Positions 5,677 through 5,821 of a stretch of 5,821 bases of DNA are shown in pieces. This DNA comes from an uncultured Gemmatimonadota bacterium (GTDB taxonomy: Bacteria; Gemmatimonadota; Gemmatimonadetes; Longimicrobiales; Gaopeijiaceae). The stretch lies in contig CAKZOQ010000574.1 of the NCBI GenBank assembly GCA_937136445.1, forward strand, positions 1 to 5,821, read 5' to 3'. Position 1 is the first letter of the stretch, and each line of letters begins with the position of its first letter. Below the pieces are notes generated by a model. The model did not search any database, had not been told where the DNA came from, and saw only the letters and a program-made list of their open reading frames with translations. A program made the translations under genes and the position numbers.

Positions 5677-5821
5677 TCAACCCCCCAGGTAGGTGCCGGG
5701 GATGGGGTTGTCGGGACGCTCGGAGTCCCAGAGTACCGTGGTGATCCACCACCGGCTCCCGTCGTAGAAGAGCTGGATGGAGTTGATGCCCCGGGCGAAG
5801 GGCTCCACGTCGTCCGCGGTC
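5677..5821 (-). CDS. Partial NTF2/SnoaL-like protein (C-terminus)
   Basis: The frame is open from the right edge to TGA (complement of 5677-5679), giving the last 47 residues only. They include FARGINSIQLFYDGSRWWIT, followed by VLWDSERPDNPIPGTYLGG. The strand-turn-strand around a double tryptophan and the ending PDNPIP-x-x-YL are what I associate with small SnoaL-like/NTF2-fold proteins annotated as nuclear transport factor 2 family. These are cone-shaped single-domain proteins of varied or unknown function. The same strand as the DUF302-rimK operon and a 97-base spacer leave open whether they share a transcript. The coding call rests on codon bias and the coherent protein; the family call comes from a short fragment. 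Confidence 0.75.
   Translation of the reverse strand, partial: TADDVEPFARGINSIQLFYDGSRWWITTVLWDSERPDNPIPGTYLGG

Overview
The window is very GC-rich, gene-dense bacterial chromosome with GC-rich third codon positions. It holds six complete genes and two cut by the window edges. The organism is not identified by any marker. The mix of a zinc-finger/membrane protein beside holA, a SPOR lipoprotein-like secreted protein, an Rcp1-type response regulator and an NTF2-like protein reminds me of Gemmatimonadota or another high-GC Gram-negative lineage. That is an impression, not a demonstrated placement.

Left block, + strand (1-2861): the tail of a small single-pass membrane protein resembling a zinc-finger anti-sigma factor; holA (DNA polymerase III delta subunit, clamp loader); a secreted protein with helical repeats and a C-terminal SPOR (peptidoglycan-binding) domain; and a CheY/Rcp1-like response regulator that unusually ends in a predicted transmembrane helix. 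The last three are joined by 4-base ATGA stop/start overlaps, so they look translationally coupled.

Right block, - strand (5579 down to 2871): a DUF302 protein, a DTGA-motif 'ATP-dependent zinc protease' family protein (related to RimB), RimK (ATP-grasp alpha-L-glutamate ligase), and an AstE/aspartoacylase-family zinc hydrolase. All three junctions are 4-base overlaps (GTGA, ATGA, ATGA), so this is a tight four-gene operon. The content suggests a protein or peptide glutamylation module: RimK adds glutamates, and one or two hydrolases could trim, reverse or control the modification. The clustering is visible in the sequence; the writer/eraser reading is inference.

The two blocks converge with only 9 bases between their stop codons (2862-2870). 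At the right edge, upstream of the operon, lies the C-terminus of an NTF2/SnoaL-like protein on the - strand, followed by a 97-base spacer (5580-5676) in which I see no convincing promoter or terminator. No RNA genes, mobile elements, CRISPR arrays or long repeats were seen.
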